Source: Eubacteriales bacterium
GTDB taxonomy: Bacteria; Bacillota; Clostridia; Acetivibrionales; JANLFN01
Assembly (NCBI GenBank): GCA_024655885.1
Contig: JANLFN010000002.1
Span: forward strand, 96,408 to 160,407
Length of the DNA: 64,000 nt
Reading direction: 5' to 3'
The notes beneath the pieces are model-generated. The model saw only the letters and a list, made by a program, of their open reading frames with translations, ran no database searches and was not told the origin of the DNA. Made by a program: the position numbers and the translations under genes. Every line of letters begins with the position of its first letter. The stretch's first letter is position 1. This document shows positions 31,709 through 42,060 of the stretch, piece after piece.

Positions 31709-31731
31709 TTTGTTATGTTAAAAAGCACTGG
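31709..31731 (-). repeat. Dispersed repeat, copy 4, overlapping the end of folD
   Basis: On the minus strand this 23-mer is identical to 17647-17669. Its AGTGCTTTTTAA encodes the last three residues of FolD (Ser-Ala-Phe) and its stop codon. Confidence 0.9.
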
Positions 31732-32563
31732 CAGCTTTTATGACATGTTTTGCAAGCACTGAAGACGTTACCGTCCCCACACCTCCGGGTACGGGAGTTA
31801 TGTGGGAGGCAATGCCTTCTGCCGCCTGGTAATCTACGTCCCCGCACAGGTTTCCGTTTTCATCCAGGTTTATTCCTACGTCCACCACTACGCCACCCTT
31901 GGGTATAAAGTCACCGGTAACCATCTTGGCCTTTCCGGCGGCGGCAATAAGGATTTCCGCATTTCGGCAGGTCTCTTGCAGGTTGCGGGTTCTTGTATGG
32001 CATATGGTTACGGTGGCATTTTTCTTTAAGAGCATCATTGCCAAAGGTTTACCTACAACCAGGCTTCTGCCCACAACAACCACTCTTTTTCCCTCTAAAG
32101 AAATATTATAGAAATCAAGCATTTCCACTACTGCCGTAGGAGTACACGGAGCAAAACCGCTTTCATCGCCTTCAAACACCTTTGCTACATTTACGGGATT
32201 CAAGCAGTCAATATCTTTTTGCGGGCTGATCACATATTTGATGACATTTTCATCAATATGCTTGGGCAGGGGTCTGAACAGCAGTATGCCGTGTATTGTC
32301 TTGTCGGCATTGATTTTGTTAATTTCATCAATCAACTCTGCCTGGGTAATTTTTTCAGGATATTCAAAAACCTTACTGCCTATCCCTACAGTTTCACACC
32401 TTTTAACCGCTCCTTTTTCATAGGCAAGATCATCAGGCCTTGCTCCCAATCTGACAATCCCCAGAGTGGGTGCTATACCTTTCGCTTTGAGTGCTTCCAC
32501 TTCCTTAATCATTTTCTCTTTCATTGCATTGGCAACTTCGGAGCCTTTCATTACAACCGCCAT
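31718..32563 (-). CDS. folD: Bifunctional methylene-THF dehydrogenase/methenyl-THF cyclohydrolase
   Basis: About 281 residues from the ATG at 32563, which follows GGGAGGT; upstream codons in the same frame are not supported. FolD interconverts 5,10-methylene-, methenyl- and 10-formyl-THF with NAD(P). Signatures: LVVGRSLVVGKPLAMMLL (nucleotide-binding), GFAPCTPTAVVEML, and the C-terminal HITPVPGGVGTVTSSVLAKH. The active-site Lys lies in the segment around YEKGAVKRCE (family YxxxK). It is the last gene of the formate-to-methylene-THF unit. Its final codons and stop come from a dispersed repeat, so its extreme C-terminus may have been replaced. Confidence 0.96.
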   Translation of the reverse strand: MAVVMKGSEVANAMKEKMIKEVEALKAKGIAPTLGIVRLGARPDDLAYEKGAVKRCETVGIGSKVFEYPEKITQAELIDEINKINADKTIHGILLFRPLPKHIDENVIKYVISPQKDIDCLNPVNVAKVFEGDESGFAPCTPTAVVEMLDFYNISLEGKRVVVVGRSLVVGKPLAMMLLKKNATVTICHTRTRNLQETCRNAEILIAAAGKAKMVTGDFIPKGGVVVDVGINLDENGNLCGDVDYQAAEGIASHITPVPGGVGTVTSSVLAKHVIKAASAF

Positions 32564-32615
32564 TTCACTACCTCCCATCGTATTTAAAAGCAAATAATGG
32601 ACAGCAGGCTGCGCA

Positions 32616-33245
32616 TTATCTCTGGATCCTTCCCAGTACTTCCTGATAAATTTCGTCCGCCTTTTTTACACCCTCATCAATCATTCTTTCCGCTCTGCTG
32701 TTCAGTATTTCTGCACGGTTTTTGTCTTTCATAAGCTTTGTATTAATAAATACATTTAAACTTGCACCCATTAATGCGGATTTGCAGAACAGCACACCCA
32801 CTCCCACGTCGCTTATGGCAATGGCTGTCCCCTTTTGAGCCAGTTCTTCGTGAAGCCTGATGGCCTCCAAAGACTTCTCCATGATCTTCATAGGCACACT
32901 GCAGGCTAAATCCAGTGCTTCCTCCAGCACCTTTTCCTTATGCCGCTTCTCTTCCTCGGTATTCTTAGGAAGTCCGTATGCCCTTGAAAGGGGCTCAAAA
33001 ACTTCGGCATCCTTTTCCACCAGGAGCATAAGTTCCTTCTGTATGGCATCTGCTTTTTCAAGAATTACTTTAATATCGGCCTGAACACTCTCATATTTTT
33101 TCTTGCCAAGGGTAAGGTTTCCCACCATACTGCCCAGAGCCATTCCGATTGCTCCCACCAGAGCGGAAGCTCCCCCTCCGCCCGGAACCGGCGCTGCTGA
33201 GGCAAGTACGTCAATAAATTCCTTGCAGCTTTTATCCGTCATCAT
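32616..33245 (-). CDS. fchA: Methenyl-THF cyclohydrolase (FchA/formiminotransferase-cyclodeaminase family)
   Basis: 209 residues, all-helical FTCD_C domain. The N-terminal PVPGGGGASALVGAIGMALGSMV glycine-rich motif (residues about 19-41) is characteristic. In acetogens and purine fermenters the family acts as methenyl-THF cyclohydrolase; cyclodeaminase activity is the alternative. It lies between fhs and folD as in other acetogen clusters, 52 bases before folD, so cyclohydrolase activity is encoded twice here (FchA and FolD). GGGAGGG precedes the start; ATG 33245 or the adjacent ATG 33242. Confidence 0.93.
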   Translation of the reverse strand: MMTDKSCKEFIDVLASAAPVPGGGGASALVGAIGMALGSMVGNLTLGKKKYESVQADIKVILEKADAIQKELMLLVEKDAEVFEPLSRAYGLPKNTEEEKRHKEKVLEEALDLACSVPMKIMEKSLEAIRLHEELAQKGTAIAISDVGVGVLFCKSALMGASLNVFINTKLMKDKNRAEILNSRAERMIDEGVKKADEIYQEVLGRIQR

Positions 33246-33274
33246 AAAAATTCCCTCCCGCCTTATATAAAAAT

Positions 33275-33344
33275 GAGGTTAAGGTTTAGATTTAGATTGA
33301 GAAAAATAATTTCTAACTCTAACTTCTAATTACCTTAACCCCCC
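33275..33344. repeat. Intercistronic inverted repeat with GGTTAAGG-type units (fhs-fchA gap)
   Basis: The plus strand reads GAGGTTAAGGTTTAGATTTAG on the left arm, with a right arm of TCTAA/CTTCTAA/CCTTAACC units that is an imperfect reverse complement. It is related to the longer element at 37772-37906. Confidence 0.7.
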
Positions 33345-33404
33345 TGTTATTATGGCTTTTTCTATAGGACGTTATTTAAAACTATTTTACAGCAAATTTG
33401 AATA

Positions 33405-35084
33405 TCAGAACAATCCCGAAATCTTACCGGTGTTATCAACATCAATGGCTTCAGCCGCCGGAACCTTGGGCAGTCCGGGCATGGTCATGATTTCTCCGGT
33501 CAGGGCCACTACAAAGCCTGCGCCTGCGGAAACCTTTACATTCCTTACCGATATTCTGAAGTTCTTTGGCCATCCGAGTTTTGTCTGGTCATCGGTCAAG
33601 GAGTACTGCGTCTTTGCCATGCAGACAGGAAGTTTTCCAAAGCCCATCTCCGTAATCTTCTGGAGTTCCTTTAAGGCTGCCGGTGTAAAATCCACGCCGT
33701 CCGCGCCATATACTTCAACTGCGATGGCTTCGATTTTTTCCTTCAATCCAAGCTCATCAGGATATATGAACTTGAAATCCTGCTTGTTCGCATCGATAAG
33801 CCTCAATACTTCTTCTGCAAGCACTTTTCCACCTTCGCCGCCTTTTGCCCACACTTCCGACAAGGCAACATTTGCTCCGTACTCTTTACACTTTTTCTCA
33901 ACCAGAGCCAGTTCCGCTTCGGTGTCCGTCGGGAACCTGTTGATGGCCACTACTGCGGGAAGATTGAACTTCTTGGTTACGTTCTCAATATGCTTCAAGA
34001 GGTTAGGAAGACCCTTTTCCAGCGCTGCAAGGTTTTCAGTGTTGAGGTCTGCCTTTGCACATCCGCCGTGGTGCTTCAAAGCCCTTACGGTCGCAACGAT
34101 AACAACGGCCGATGGCTTCAATCCGGCAATCCTGCACTTAATATCCAGGAACTTCTCAGCTCCCAGGTCTGCACCGAAACCTGCCTCCGTGACAACATAA
34201 TCGGCCAGTTTGAGTGCCATTCTCGTCGCCATGATACTGTTGCAGCCGTGTGCAATGTTTGCAAATGGACCGCCGTGTACAAACGCAGGAGTATGCTCGA
34301 GGGTTTGCACAAGATTGGGTTTCAATGCGTCTTTGAGGAGAGCAGCCATTGCGCCTTCCGCTTTCAGTTGACCAGCTGTAATGGGTTGACCGCTTCTTGA
34401 GTAGCCGATAACAATTTTTCTTAATTTTTCCTTCAAATCGTCAATGTTCTTTGAAAGACAGAGAATTGCCATAATTTCAGAAGCAACAGTAATGTCAAAT
34501 CCATCTTCACGAGGGCTTCCATTCGCTTTTCCACCCAATCCGTTGACAATAAAACGGAGCTGCCTGTCGTTCATGTCAACGCATCTCTTCCATGTAATTC
34601 TGCGGGGATCGATGTCCAATGTATTTCCCTGCCAAATATGATTGTCAATCATCGCTGCCAGGAGGTTGTTTGCCGCACCGATGGCATGAAAATCTCCCGT
34701 GAAATGAAGGTTTATATCTTCCATGGGAACAACCTGCGCATATCCGCCGCCTGCTGCTCCACCTTTGACGCCAAATACAGGGCCAAGGGAAGGCTCTCTT
34801 AATGCTATCATGGTTTTTTTGCCCAGTCTATGCAAGGCATCGCCCAGTCCGACAGTTGTGGTTGTTTTTCCCTCTCCGGCAGGGGTAGGATTGATTGCGG
34901 TCACAAGGATCAGTTTCCCATCCGGCTTATTCTTCATTTCTTCCAGAAGGTTGTAATTTACTTTAGCCTTGTAATCCCCATACAATTCCAAATCTTTCCT
35001 TGAAATGCCTATGCTTTGCGCAACCTCCTCAATAGGATTCAGTTTTGTTTCCTGCGCAATTTCAATATCACTTTTAAAACCCAT
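33405..35084 (-). CDS. fhs: Formate-tetrahydrofolate ligase
   Basis: A 559-residue enzyme that makes 10-formyl-THF from formate, THF and ATP, the energy-consuming entry step of the methyl branch. The P-loop-like ATP site [21 protein letters not shown] begins near residue 65, followed by [21 protein letters not shown] and [14 protein letters not shown]; the C-terminus [15 protein letters not shown] is typical. Length matches the family (about 556). AGGAGG precedes the ATG. It follows the formate/nitrite channel by 101 bases and precedes fchA and folD. Confidence 0.97.
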   Translation of the reverse strand: MGFKSDIEIAQETKLNPIEEVAQSIGISRKDLELYGDYKAKVNYNLLEEMKNKPDGKLILVTAINPTPAGEGKTTTTVGLGDALHRLGKKTMIALREPSLGPVFGVKGGAAGGGYAQVVPMEDINLHFTGDFHAIGAANNLLAAMIDNHIWQGNTLDIDPRRITWKRCVDMNDRQLRFIVNGLGGKANGSPREDGFDITVASEIMAILCLSKNIDDLKEKLRKIVIGYSRSGQPITAGQLKAEGAMAALLKDALKPNLVQTLEHTPAFVHGGPFANIAHGCNSIMATRMALKLADYVVTEAGFGADLGAEKFLDIKCRIAGLKPSAVVIVATVRALKHHGGCAKADLNTENLAALEKGLPNLLKHIENVTKKFNLPAVVAINRFPTDTEAELALVEKKCKEYGANVALSEVWAKGGEGGKVLAEEVLRLIDANKQDFKFIYPDELGLKEKIEAIAVEVYGADGVDFTPAALKELQKITEMGFGKLPVCMAKTQYSLTDDQTKLGWPKNFRISVRNVKVSAGAGFVVALTGEIMTMPGLPKVPAAEAIDVDNTGKISGLF

Positions 35085-35185
35085 GCCAATTTCCTCCTTA
35101 ATTTTGTATTTTATTTGTGTCTAATTTGTCTGCTTCCCATAATAAGTTAATAAATAATTAAAATAGTTTAGCCACAGGTCTATTT

Positions 35186-36064
35186 TCAGTTGCTGGCCGA
35201 AGCGTTATAGGATTGGGCCGCCGCTTTTTTCTTGGATTTGTAAAGATAGGCCAGCCAGTATACAACCCCTACGAACAAGCCTCCTCCCACAATATTACCC
35301 AGTGTCACCGGTATAAGATTATTTGTCACAAAGGTACCCCAACTCAACACATCTATGGCATGCTGCTTTGCTCCTAAAGCAACGGCCTGCTGCACCCATG
35401 CAGGATTTGCTTTTGCCAGTATTCCTGCCGGAATATAGTACATGTTGGCAACGCTGTGCTCAAAGCCTGATGTTACGAATAGCCATATGGGAAAAAATAT
35501 AGAAATGAGCTTGCCGGCTATATCCTTTGCACCAGAAGCCATCCATACGGCTATGCACACAAGCCAATTACACATTATCCCTGAAAAAAACGCCGCTGCA
35601 AAAGTAAGACCTGTCTTAGCGGCAGCAATTTTGATTGTTAATCCGCCGAGCATACCGCCTGAATAATTTAATTGACCCGTCTGTAAAACCATATATACGA
35701 TAAGAATAGAACCCAAAAAATTTCCAATATAAACCACAAGCCAGTTTTTTAATAGGGCCAGCCATGCTGCCTTTTTTTCACAGCAGGATACAACAATAAG
35801 CGTATTTCCGGTGAAGAGTTCGGCACCCGCCACAACGACCATCATCAGCCCGGCTGCGAATAATGTACCTGCCAAAACCCTCTGAATTCCCACTGCAGTT
35901 ATTGTATGTATTGCCACATTGGATCCTTCTGCGGCAAACGCAATAAATGCACCCGCCAGTATCGCGAGCAAAAACTGTTTGTACACTGCCAAACCAGCTT
36001 TTTTGCACCCGGTATCAATAAAGTTTTCTGCAATCTCTACAGGCGTAAAAAACATTTTATCCAC
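35186..36064 (-). CDS. Formate/nitrite transporter family channel
   Basis: A 292-residue FNT channel with six membrane helices. Family signatures include FAAEGSNVAIHT, GAELFTGNTLIVV (the asymmetric loop region), MCNWLVCIAVW and NLIPVTLGNIVGGGLFVGVVYW, the latter bearing the broken-helix Asn. FNT proteins move formate, nitrite or hydrosulfide; directly upstream of fhs, formate is the most likely substrate. Its own promoter is probably at 36549-36577, giving an unusually long leader. GGAGGATG precedes the ATG. The C-terminus is Lys/Ala-rich. Confidence 0.92.
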   Translation of the reverse strand: MDKMFFTPVEIAENFIDTGCKKAGLAVYKQFLLAILAGAFIAFAAEGSNVAIHTITAVGIQRVLAGTLFAAGLMMVVVAGAELFTGNTLIVVSCCEKKAAWLALLKNWLVVYIGNFLGSILIVYMVLQTGQLNYSGGMLGGLTIKIAAAKTGLTFAAAFFSGIMCNWLVCIAVWMASGAKDIAGKLISIFFPIWLFVTSGFEHSVANMYYIPAGILAKANPAWVQQAVALGAKQHAIDVLSWGTFVTNNLIPVTLGNIVGGGLFVGVVYWLAYLYKSKKKAAAQSYNASASN

Positions 36065-36548
36065 CCGTCATCCTCCTTTCAGTATATAAAGAACCTTTGC
36101 TGTTAATTGGACATTCCTGTTTAAAATGGCAGCCTCCCTTCTTTCGTAAAAAAATTAAATAGGTAATTCAATTAATTTTTTTGTCCGAAATTATTTATGT
36201 TTACGGGTGTCAAATCCCGGGTACATATCACATGCAAAAGTTTTTTAGTTTTATTTTTCTCTTTAGGATAAATTTATAATCAGCATTATTTATAATACTT
36301 TTTATATAGAGTTACTGTTTAAGTGACCTCATCTGAATTTGGAGCAGTTTTGAAATCCATTCGCCATCAATATTGTACTCGTTTACATACATTTCAAAAC
36401 AATAATTCCATTAACACGTTTATGTTCATATCCTATAAAAATAGTACTATCTAACAGGTTTTAGGTATAGTAAAGAATTTATAATTTTTTGTACTTTTTT
36501 ATTTATGTGCATTTATTTTTGTACATTGTTTTTTATTTGTCCAACTCT

Positions 36549-36577
36549 AGTATATTACAACAATTTTTATACTGCAA
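36549..36577 (-). promoter_or_regulatory. Leftward promoter of the FNT-fhs-fchA-folD unit
   Basis: On the minus strand TTGCAG (36572-36577), 17-base spacer, TATACT (36549-36554); start near 36542, about 480 nt before the FNT ATG. Confidence 0.6.
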
Positions 36578-36643
36578 GTGGGGATAGAATGATCCGGAAT
36601 ATATATTTGTATTTTCTTTTATACACCGTAATTATTTAATGTT

Positions 36644-36692
36644 AAAAATAAAAAACTCCCTCAAACAACAGTACCTTGTTATTTGTGGGAGT
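36644..36692 (-). terminator. Second terminator downstream of the acs unit
   Basis: On the minus strand ACTCCC and CAAAtAACA pair with TGTTgTTTG and GGGAGT, followed by TTTTTTATTTTT. It would stop any transcript that reads past the first acs terminator before it enters the FNT promoter. Confidence 0.8.
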
Positions 36693-36851
36693 CATCAGCG
36701 TTACTGCGGCAAAGGTGGGCTCCATTACCTTTTGTTCGGGAATTATATCTATAGCTTATTGGTTAAAGCTCTTATCCACAAAGGTTCACAAAATATTTAA
36801 ATATTTACGGCATCGGAAGGAGACTGTGGCTATCCGCCTACCGGGCTTTCA

Positions 36852-36899
36852 CAAAAACAAAAAGAGGCTGACAGAATGCGCTCTTAGCTCACAGCCTCT
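36852..36899 (-). terminator. Terminator of the acs unit
   Basis: On the minus strand AGAGGCTG (36892-36899 region) pairs with CAGCCTCT (36863-36870), followed by TTTTTGTTTTTG. It lies 42 bases after the acsE stop. Confidence 0.85.
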
Positions 36900-36940
36900 A
36901 TAAAAAACTTTCCCTGTTAAGAGATTATGAAAGAATTATT

Positions 36941-37741
<801 letters not shown>

Positions 37742-37771
37742 TTATATCTCTCCCTTTTGAATTATTTTAAA

Positions 37772-37906
37772 GAAGGTTGAGATTAAGGTTGAGGTTAAGA
37801 TAAAAATCTTAGTTTATAAGGAAATGTATTTCTCACCTAAACCTAATCTAAACTGCACCTTTCTAACTTAAGCCTCTGATTTTAAATCTTAGCCTTAACC
37901 TACACC
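37772..37906. repeat. Intercistronic inverted repeat with GGTTAAGG/GGTTGAGG units (acsD-acsE gap)
   Basis: The plus strand starts with AAGGTTGAGATTAAGG and GGTTGAGGTTAAGAT, passes an inner hairpin (ATCTTAG...), and ends with TCACCTAAACCTAATC and TTAGCCTTAACCTACACC. The two halves are imperfect reverse complements, and the units resemble those at 33275-33344. It fills the whole gap between acsD and acsE. Confidence 0.7.
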
Positions 37907-38881
37907 TTACAGGCTGCTTGGAACCATAAGTTCCTCAATATTCTTCTTAACCAGTTTGACCGCTTCCGGATGCCTCATAACCGCAATGGACATACCGGAT
38001 TGGATTAAGGTTGAAGCCGTTATTGCTTCCCAGAGGATGCCTCTTTCCGCCTGGTCTCCCCATCCCGGGAATTCTTCAGCACTTACATTGGCTTCTTTCG
38101 CTTTCCAGGCTTCGAATCCCACAGTGCCTATGGTGGGCATTGACAGCATCTTATCGCCCTGCAGAGCGCCAAGTCTTCCTCTTTCACCGATGGAGTAGGA
38201 GTATTCAATTCCATAGCCCAATCCGCCTATACTCGGGTCAATGATAATTCTGTCCGCAGGAATTCCCATTTCAGTTATCAAAATGTTCAACTGCTTGCAT
38301 ATGTTGATGTCCAGAGGAGACTGCGCAATAACTGTATGTTTGTGAACCATACATGCGGCAACAATGGTGTTGTAGTTATCCTGTGTCGCAAAACCCAGCA
38401 AGAGATTTTCTCCTGCACAGGCCTCTGCCACAGCCGATATAACCTTATTGTCAATTTCATCGATCTTGCATCCCACCACTGCCACCGGCACACCGACAGC
38501 CGCCAGAACGCTTTTTACGGTTTGAACGCATTTTTCAGGAGAGCTGTTCCCCAGTTCAGGGTCTGCGCTTTGCAGCCTTAAGAAAATCATGTCGGCTCCC
38601 CATTCTTCAACACATTTCTTTGCCCATGCTGCCGGATCATTGATAACGTCGCCCAAGGCATTTTTCAATTCATCGTTCCATTCAACCGGTGCCCTGTCGA
38701 ATACTTCCATCGCAATAACCGGCCTGTTCGGTATCTCACCTTCAAAGTGCAAAAACGGTAAGCATGCGTCGCCGCCTACAGTAATAGTTTTTGTCCTGGT
38801 TCCGCCCTGTTCCTTGGTAGCGCCAAGAGTAACAGTAGTTAACTTGCCCGGATTCCTGTCTTTTAAGACTTGAACTGCCAT
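37907..38881 (-). CDS. acsD: Corrinoid/iron-sulfur protein small subunit
   Basis: A 324-residue TIM-barrel subunit of the corrinoid iron-sulfur protein (CdhD relative). It pairs with AcsC to hold the corrinoid during methyl transfer from AcsE to acetyl-CoA synthase. Family segments: [25 protein letters not shown] near residue 38, [33 protein letters not shown] and [15 protein letters not shown]. The length is normal. It is separated from acsE by the repeat-filled gap of 168 bases and from the upstream cooC by 96 bases. Confidence 0.96.
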   Translation of the reverse strand: MAVQVLKDRNPGKLTTVTLGATKEQGGTRTKTITVGGDACLPFLHFEGEIPNRPVIAMEVFDRAPVEWNDELKNALGDVINDPAAWAKKCVEEWGADMIFLRLQSADPELGNSSPEKCVQTVKSVLAAVGVPVAVVGCKIDEIDNKVISAVAEACAGENLLLGFATQDNYNTIVAACMVHKHTVIAQSPLDINICKQLNILITEMGIPADRIIIDPSIGGLGYGIEYSYSIGERGRLGALQGDKMLSMPTIGTVGFEAWKAKEANVSAEEFPGWGDQAERGILWEAITASTLIQSGMSIAVMRHPEAVKLVKKNIEELMVPSSL

Positions 38882-38977
38882 CTTAACTCTTCCCCTTTCA
38901 TTATTAACAATAATTGTTCAAGTTATAGGTGCTGTCTTGTATCTTTCTATCATACGCGCCATTTTTTACATCTTTCG

Positions 38978-39733
38978 TCATAATTTAAGCCTGTCAAGAA
39001 TTTCATTGACCGCTTTAGCCGCTCCCGAATCCGCAGGAAGTTCAAACAGCGGCTTGCCCTTTATATCATACTCGGTAACCAATGGATCGGTGGGAATGAT
39101 TCCCGCCAGCGGAAGCCCGGTCTTTTCAATCTCTTCCCGCAAATTCTCTATGTCCTGCTCAGTCGCTCTCGTGACAATCAGATAAATTTTATTTACTTTG
39201 GTCTTTATTTGCTTAACCAGTTCGTTCACTCTGCCCGCCGACCTGATGGACCTGGCGGAATTGTCACTGATTACAAACAATATGTCCACATCCCTCGTTG
39301 TCCTCCGGCTGATATGCTCCAGTCCGGCTTCATTGTCCATAACGATATATTTGTAACCCCCGGACAGGTGGTCCAGGTACTTCCTCAATAGATTATTGGG
39401 GAAACAGTAACATCCGGGCCCCTCCGGACCTCCCATGACAAGAAGGTCCACATCCTTGCTTTCGGATAGCGCTGCATTGAGTCTGTATTCGATATAGGTC
39501 TCCTGGGACATTCCTTCGGGAATTCCGTGCAGGTCCTTGGTTTTAGCTATCAGTTCCGATACGGTTTCATTTTCAATTTTAATGCCCAGGGCCTCATTCA
39601 AATTTGCATTTGCATCTGCATCCACGGCAAGAATAGGTGTTTTGCCTTTATCTATCAAATATTTGATAAGTAAAGCGCAGAATGAAGTTTTTCCCGTTCC
39701 TCCCTTTCCAGCTACAGCAATTTGCATTGTCAT
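38978..39733 (-). CDS. cooC: CooC-type nickel-insertion ATPase (AcsF-like), second copy
   Basis: A 251-residue MinD/CooC-family P-loop ATPase that matures the Ni-Fe-S clusters of CODH or acetyl-CoA synthase. The deviant Walker A AVAGKGGTGKTSF is at the N-terminus, the nickel-binding Cys-x-Cys is in GPGCYCFPNN (dimer interface), and the switch segment is VMDNEAGLEHISRRT. It differs from the CooC at 47727 in having GTGKTS instead of GVGKTT. It is placed between acsV and acsD; in acetogens a CooC in this neighbourhood (AcsF) is thought to serve the acetyl-CoA synthase A-cluster. Confidence 0.92.
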   Translation of the reverse strand: MTMQIAVAGKGGTGKTSFCALLIKYLIDKGKTPILAVDADANANLNEALGIKIENETVSELIAKTKDLHGIPEGMSQETYIEYRLNAALSESKDVDLLVMGGPEGPGCYCFPNNLLRKYLDHLSGGYKYIVMDNEAGLEHISRRTTRDVDILFVISDNSARSIRSAGRVNELVKQIKTKVNKIYLIVTRATEQDIENLREEIEKTGLPLAGIIPTDPLVTEYDIKGKPLFELPADSGAAKAVNEILDRLKL

Positions 39734-39882
39734 ACTTCCACTACTCCTTTAAATTAATGCGATCCGAGACCATTTTGCATATAGCAGGGACTTTCTTTTA
39801 GAAGAAATCTCTCTGCTGTATAAAGCTGTGAATACATTTATATTACCATATCAAGCTTTCAATGTAAAACCTCAGCCCATTT

Positions 39883-41787
39883 TTAGCCGTCCTTTTTTAG
39901 GCTGGGAAACAAGCTTAAATCCGTATGCGGTATAAATAGGGCGGACACAAATTCATCCATAAAAGTATTGCCTAAAGACAGTTCAAGATATGTCATCTTG
40001 TCGGCAATGGCCTCCGCTTCCTCCAGCGCCTCCTGGCATAGAAGCACGATCACCGCTCCTTGAATGCTGCTGTTTCCGACATATTCGAACAACTCATCGG
40101 GTAAGTCGGGCAACAGGCCTATCTTTATTGCATCCGCAATATTTATATATTTTCCAAATCCCCCGGCAATATAAACATTTTCAATGTCGCTCAAATCCAT
40201 TTGAACCTGCTGTAGCATGGTCCTGATCCCGGCAAATATCGCGCCTTTAGCTCTCAGTAGATTTTTTACATCCCCTTCAGTGATAACAATATCCTGTCCG
40301 CTTCCACTTTCTTCAGCGAAAACAAGAACATACTCTACTCCGTCATCTCTTCTTCTGATTCTCCTGGAAACCTTGCTTTCTAAGATTTTGCCCGCCCTGT
40401 CGATGATACCTGCATCCGCCATTTCAGCCAGCGAATATATAAGGCCTGATCCGCATATTCCTAACGGTTTCACATCTCCGATAGTCCTGCACGTTACTTC
40501 CAGGGTCTCCCTGTCGATATCGATCCAGTCAATGGCCCCATCCATCGCCCTCATTCCGCTGGTGATTCCCGATCCCTCAAAGGCAGGTCCTGCGGAGCAT
40601 GAACAGGTCACCAGCCAATCGCTGTTCCCCAGAACCAGTTCACCGTTGGTCCCCACGTCAATAAACAGCGTGAGCTTATCGGTACAGGTCAGCATGGTCG
40701 CCAAAACACCGGCCGTAATGTCTCCTCCTACGTAACTGGCAACTGATGGAAGAGTGACGATGATTGCCTCGGGGTTTATCCCTATATTCAACTCCTTGGC
40801 TTTTACTACCGGAAATTTAACAGCACAGGGGACATACGGTTCCAACCTGAGATAGGTTGCCTGAACCTTCAATAGTAAATGAGTCATGACCGTATTCCCT
40901 GCACATACCATCACGGGAATATCGCTGCTTTTTAACCCGTTTTTTGCAAGCAATTCCTGTACCAATCCGTTGATAGTACCGACTACAGCTTCCTGCAAAA
41001 TCTCCATGCCGTCGGGATTCTCATCCCCATAAATGATTCTGGATATTACATCGGAGCCGTATGTGGCCTGCCTGTTGTAATCCCCTGCCCTGTCGATTAC
41101 TTTTCCACTGGTGGTGTTCACAAGGTATACCACAACCGTCGTCGTCCCGATGTCAACCGCCATACCGTACAAGGGACGTTCCGACTTGCCGGGTTCTACA
41201 TCTATGATCTCAGTGATTCCCTTAACCCTAGACACCGTCAGGGTAATTTCCCAATTGCCTTCTCGTATGGCCGTTGGAAGGCGCCTTAACACATCCAGGC
41301 TGATGTTTGGGTTTTTTATGCCGTACTGGGTGGCTAAAACGGCTTTTACCCTGTCCAAATCATTGATATTGTCCGCTAAATCCGTATTTCCAAGTTCTAA
41401 ATGCAGCTTCTGACATATGGGATTCATTTTTTTTGCGGCAAAATAGTCATTTTCCTTGCTGTATTTTGTCTTTTTATTCTCAAGCACTACTTTATGCCTG
41501 GTCAGCCTGGAAAATGAAGGAACTTCAACAGCCACATCCTCCATAACCCTTGCCTGGCAAGCAGGAATATACCCTGATGCTTTTAAATCATCAGAAATAT
41601 GGGTATCATCTCCTACTTCAACCCTTCCTTCAATTACCCTGACCGCACACTTGCCGCACGTCCCTCTTCCTCCGCAGGGGCTCTCTATGCTGATTCCTGC
41701 CGCACTTGCCGCAAGAAGGAGATTGGTCCCTTTTTCTACACTTACAGCTATGTTTTCAGGCATTATAGTTACTTGGAATTTTTCCAT
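39883..41787 (-). CDS. acsV: Reductive activator of the corrinoid/iron-sulfur protein (RACo)
   Basis: About 634 residues from the ATG at 41787 (AAGGGTGG upstream); an ATA/TTG-type longer form is unlikely. The N-terminal ferredoxin domain holds a [2Fe-2S] cluster (SPCGGRGTCGKC, then PACQAR). A linker follows, and the C-terminal ASKHA ATPase domain (DUF4445) contains MAVDIGTTTVVVYLV, VCAGNTVMTHLLL, FIDVGTNGELVLGN, CSAGPAFEGSGI and YIAGGFGKYI. It uses ATP to drive reduction of inactive Co(II) in the corrinoid protein. It lies between acsC and cooC. Confidence 0.95.
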   Translation of the reverse strand: MEKFQVTIMPENIAVSVEKGTNLLLAASAAGISIESPCGGRGTCGKCAVRVIEGRVEVGDDTHISDDLKASGYIPACQARVMEDVAVEVPSFSRLTRHKVVLENKKTKYSKENDYFAAKKMNPICQKLHLELGNTDLADNINDLDRVKAVLATQYGIKNPNISLDVLRRLPTAIREGNWEITLTVSRVKGITEIIDVEPGKSERPLYGMAVDIGTTTVVVYLVNTTSGKVIDRAGDYNRQATYGSDVISRIIYGDENPDGMEILQEAVVGTINGLVQELLAKNGLKSSDIPVMVCAGNTVMTHLLLKVQATYLRLEPYVPCAVKFPVVKAKELNIGINPEAIIVTLPSVASYVGGDITAGVLATMLTCTDKLTLFIDVGTNGELVLGNSDWLVTCSCSAGPAFEGSGITSGMRAMDGAIDWIDIDRETLEVTCRTIGDVKPLGICGSGLIYSLAEMADAGIIDRAGKILESKVSRRIRRRDDGVEYVLVFAEESGSGQDIVITEGDVKNLLRAKGAIFAGIRTMLQQVQMDLSDIENVYIAGGFGKYINIADAIKIGLLPDLPDELFEYVGNSSIQGAVIVLLCQEALEEAEAIADKMTYLELSLGNTFMDEFVSALFIPHTDLSLFPSLKKDG

Positions 41788-41861
41788 CAAATCCACCCTT
41801 ATATCAGTGAAGATATTGTTATATTCGTTCCTTATTATCACTTAAGCATTTTGTATACACT

Positions 41862-41948
41862 TCATCCTACCACTTTACTGCTCGCCGCAGCTTCTTCCGC
41901 TTCTCTGGGCTGACACTTGTTGCACTTGCTGTTAAAGAAATCCTGTAA
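41862..41948 (-). other. Short Cys-containing open frame in the acsC-acsV gap
   Basis: A 28-codon minus-strand frame with a coding-like composition, FFNSKCNKCQPREAEEAA, ending at 41862, about 75 bases before the acsV start. It has no start codon (the frame opens after a TAG at 41949), so it could be the tail of a lost gene or chance. The Cys-x2-Cys pair and codon choice made me record it. Confidence 0.25.
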
Positions 41949-42060
41949 CTACCGGCTTTATGCTTAAGATGTGCCCAACTGCTTTATATCTAATTAAAAT
42001 AGCCTTACCCTTAATATCATATCAATTATATACCATTACCGGATATTATGCTTTTTCCAT

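Larger units (their letters stand above)
36065..36940. other. 876-base intergenic region between the Wood-Ljungdahl units
   Basis: From right to left it contains the terminator of the acs unit (36852-36899), a second minus-strand terminator (36644-36692), a leftward promoter (36549-36577) and about 480 bases of very A+T-rich leader before the FNT gene. Open frames in it (for example 36676-36903 plus) look non-coding. No known riboswitch consensus was recognised in the leader. Confidence 0.65.

Noticed and set aside
36676..36903. A 75-codon plus-strand frame between the Wood-Ljungdahl units
   Set aside because: It runs antisense through two minus-strand terminator hairpins, has no ribosome site and no recognisable domain.
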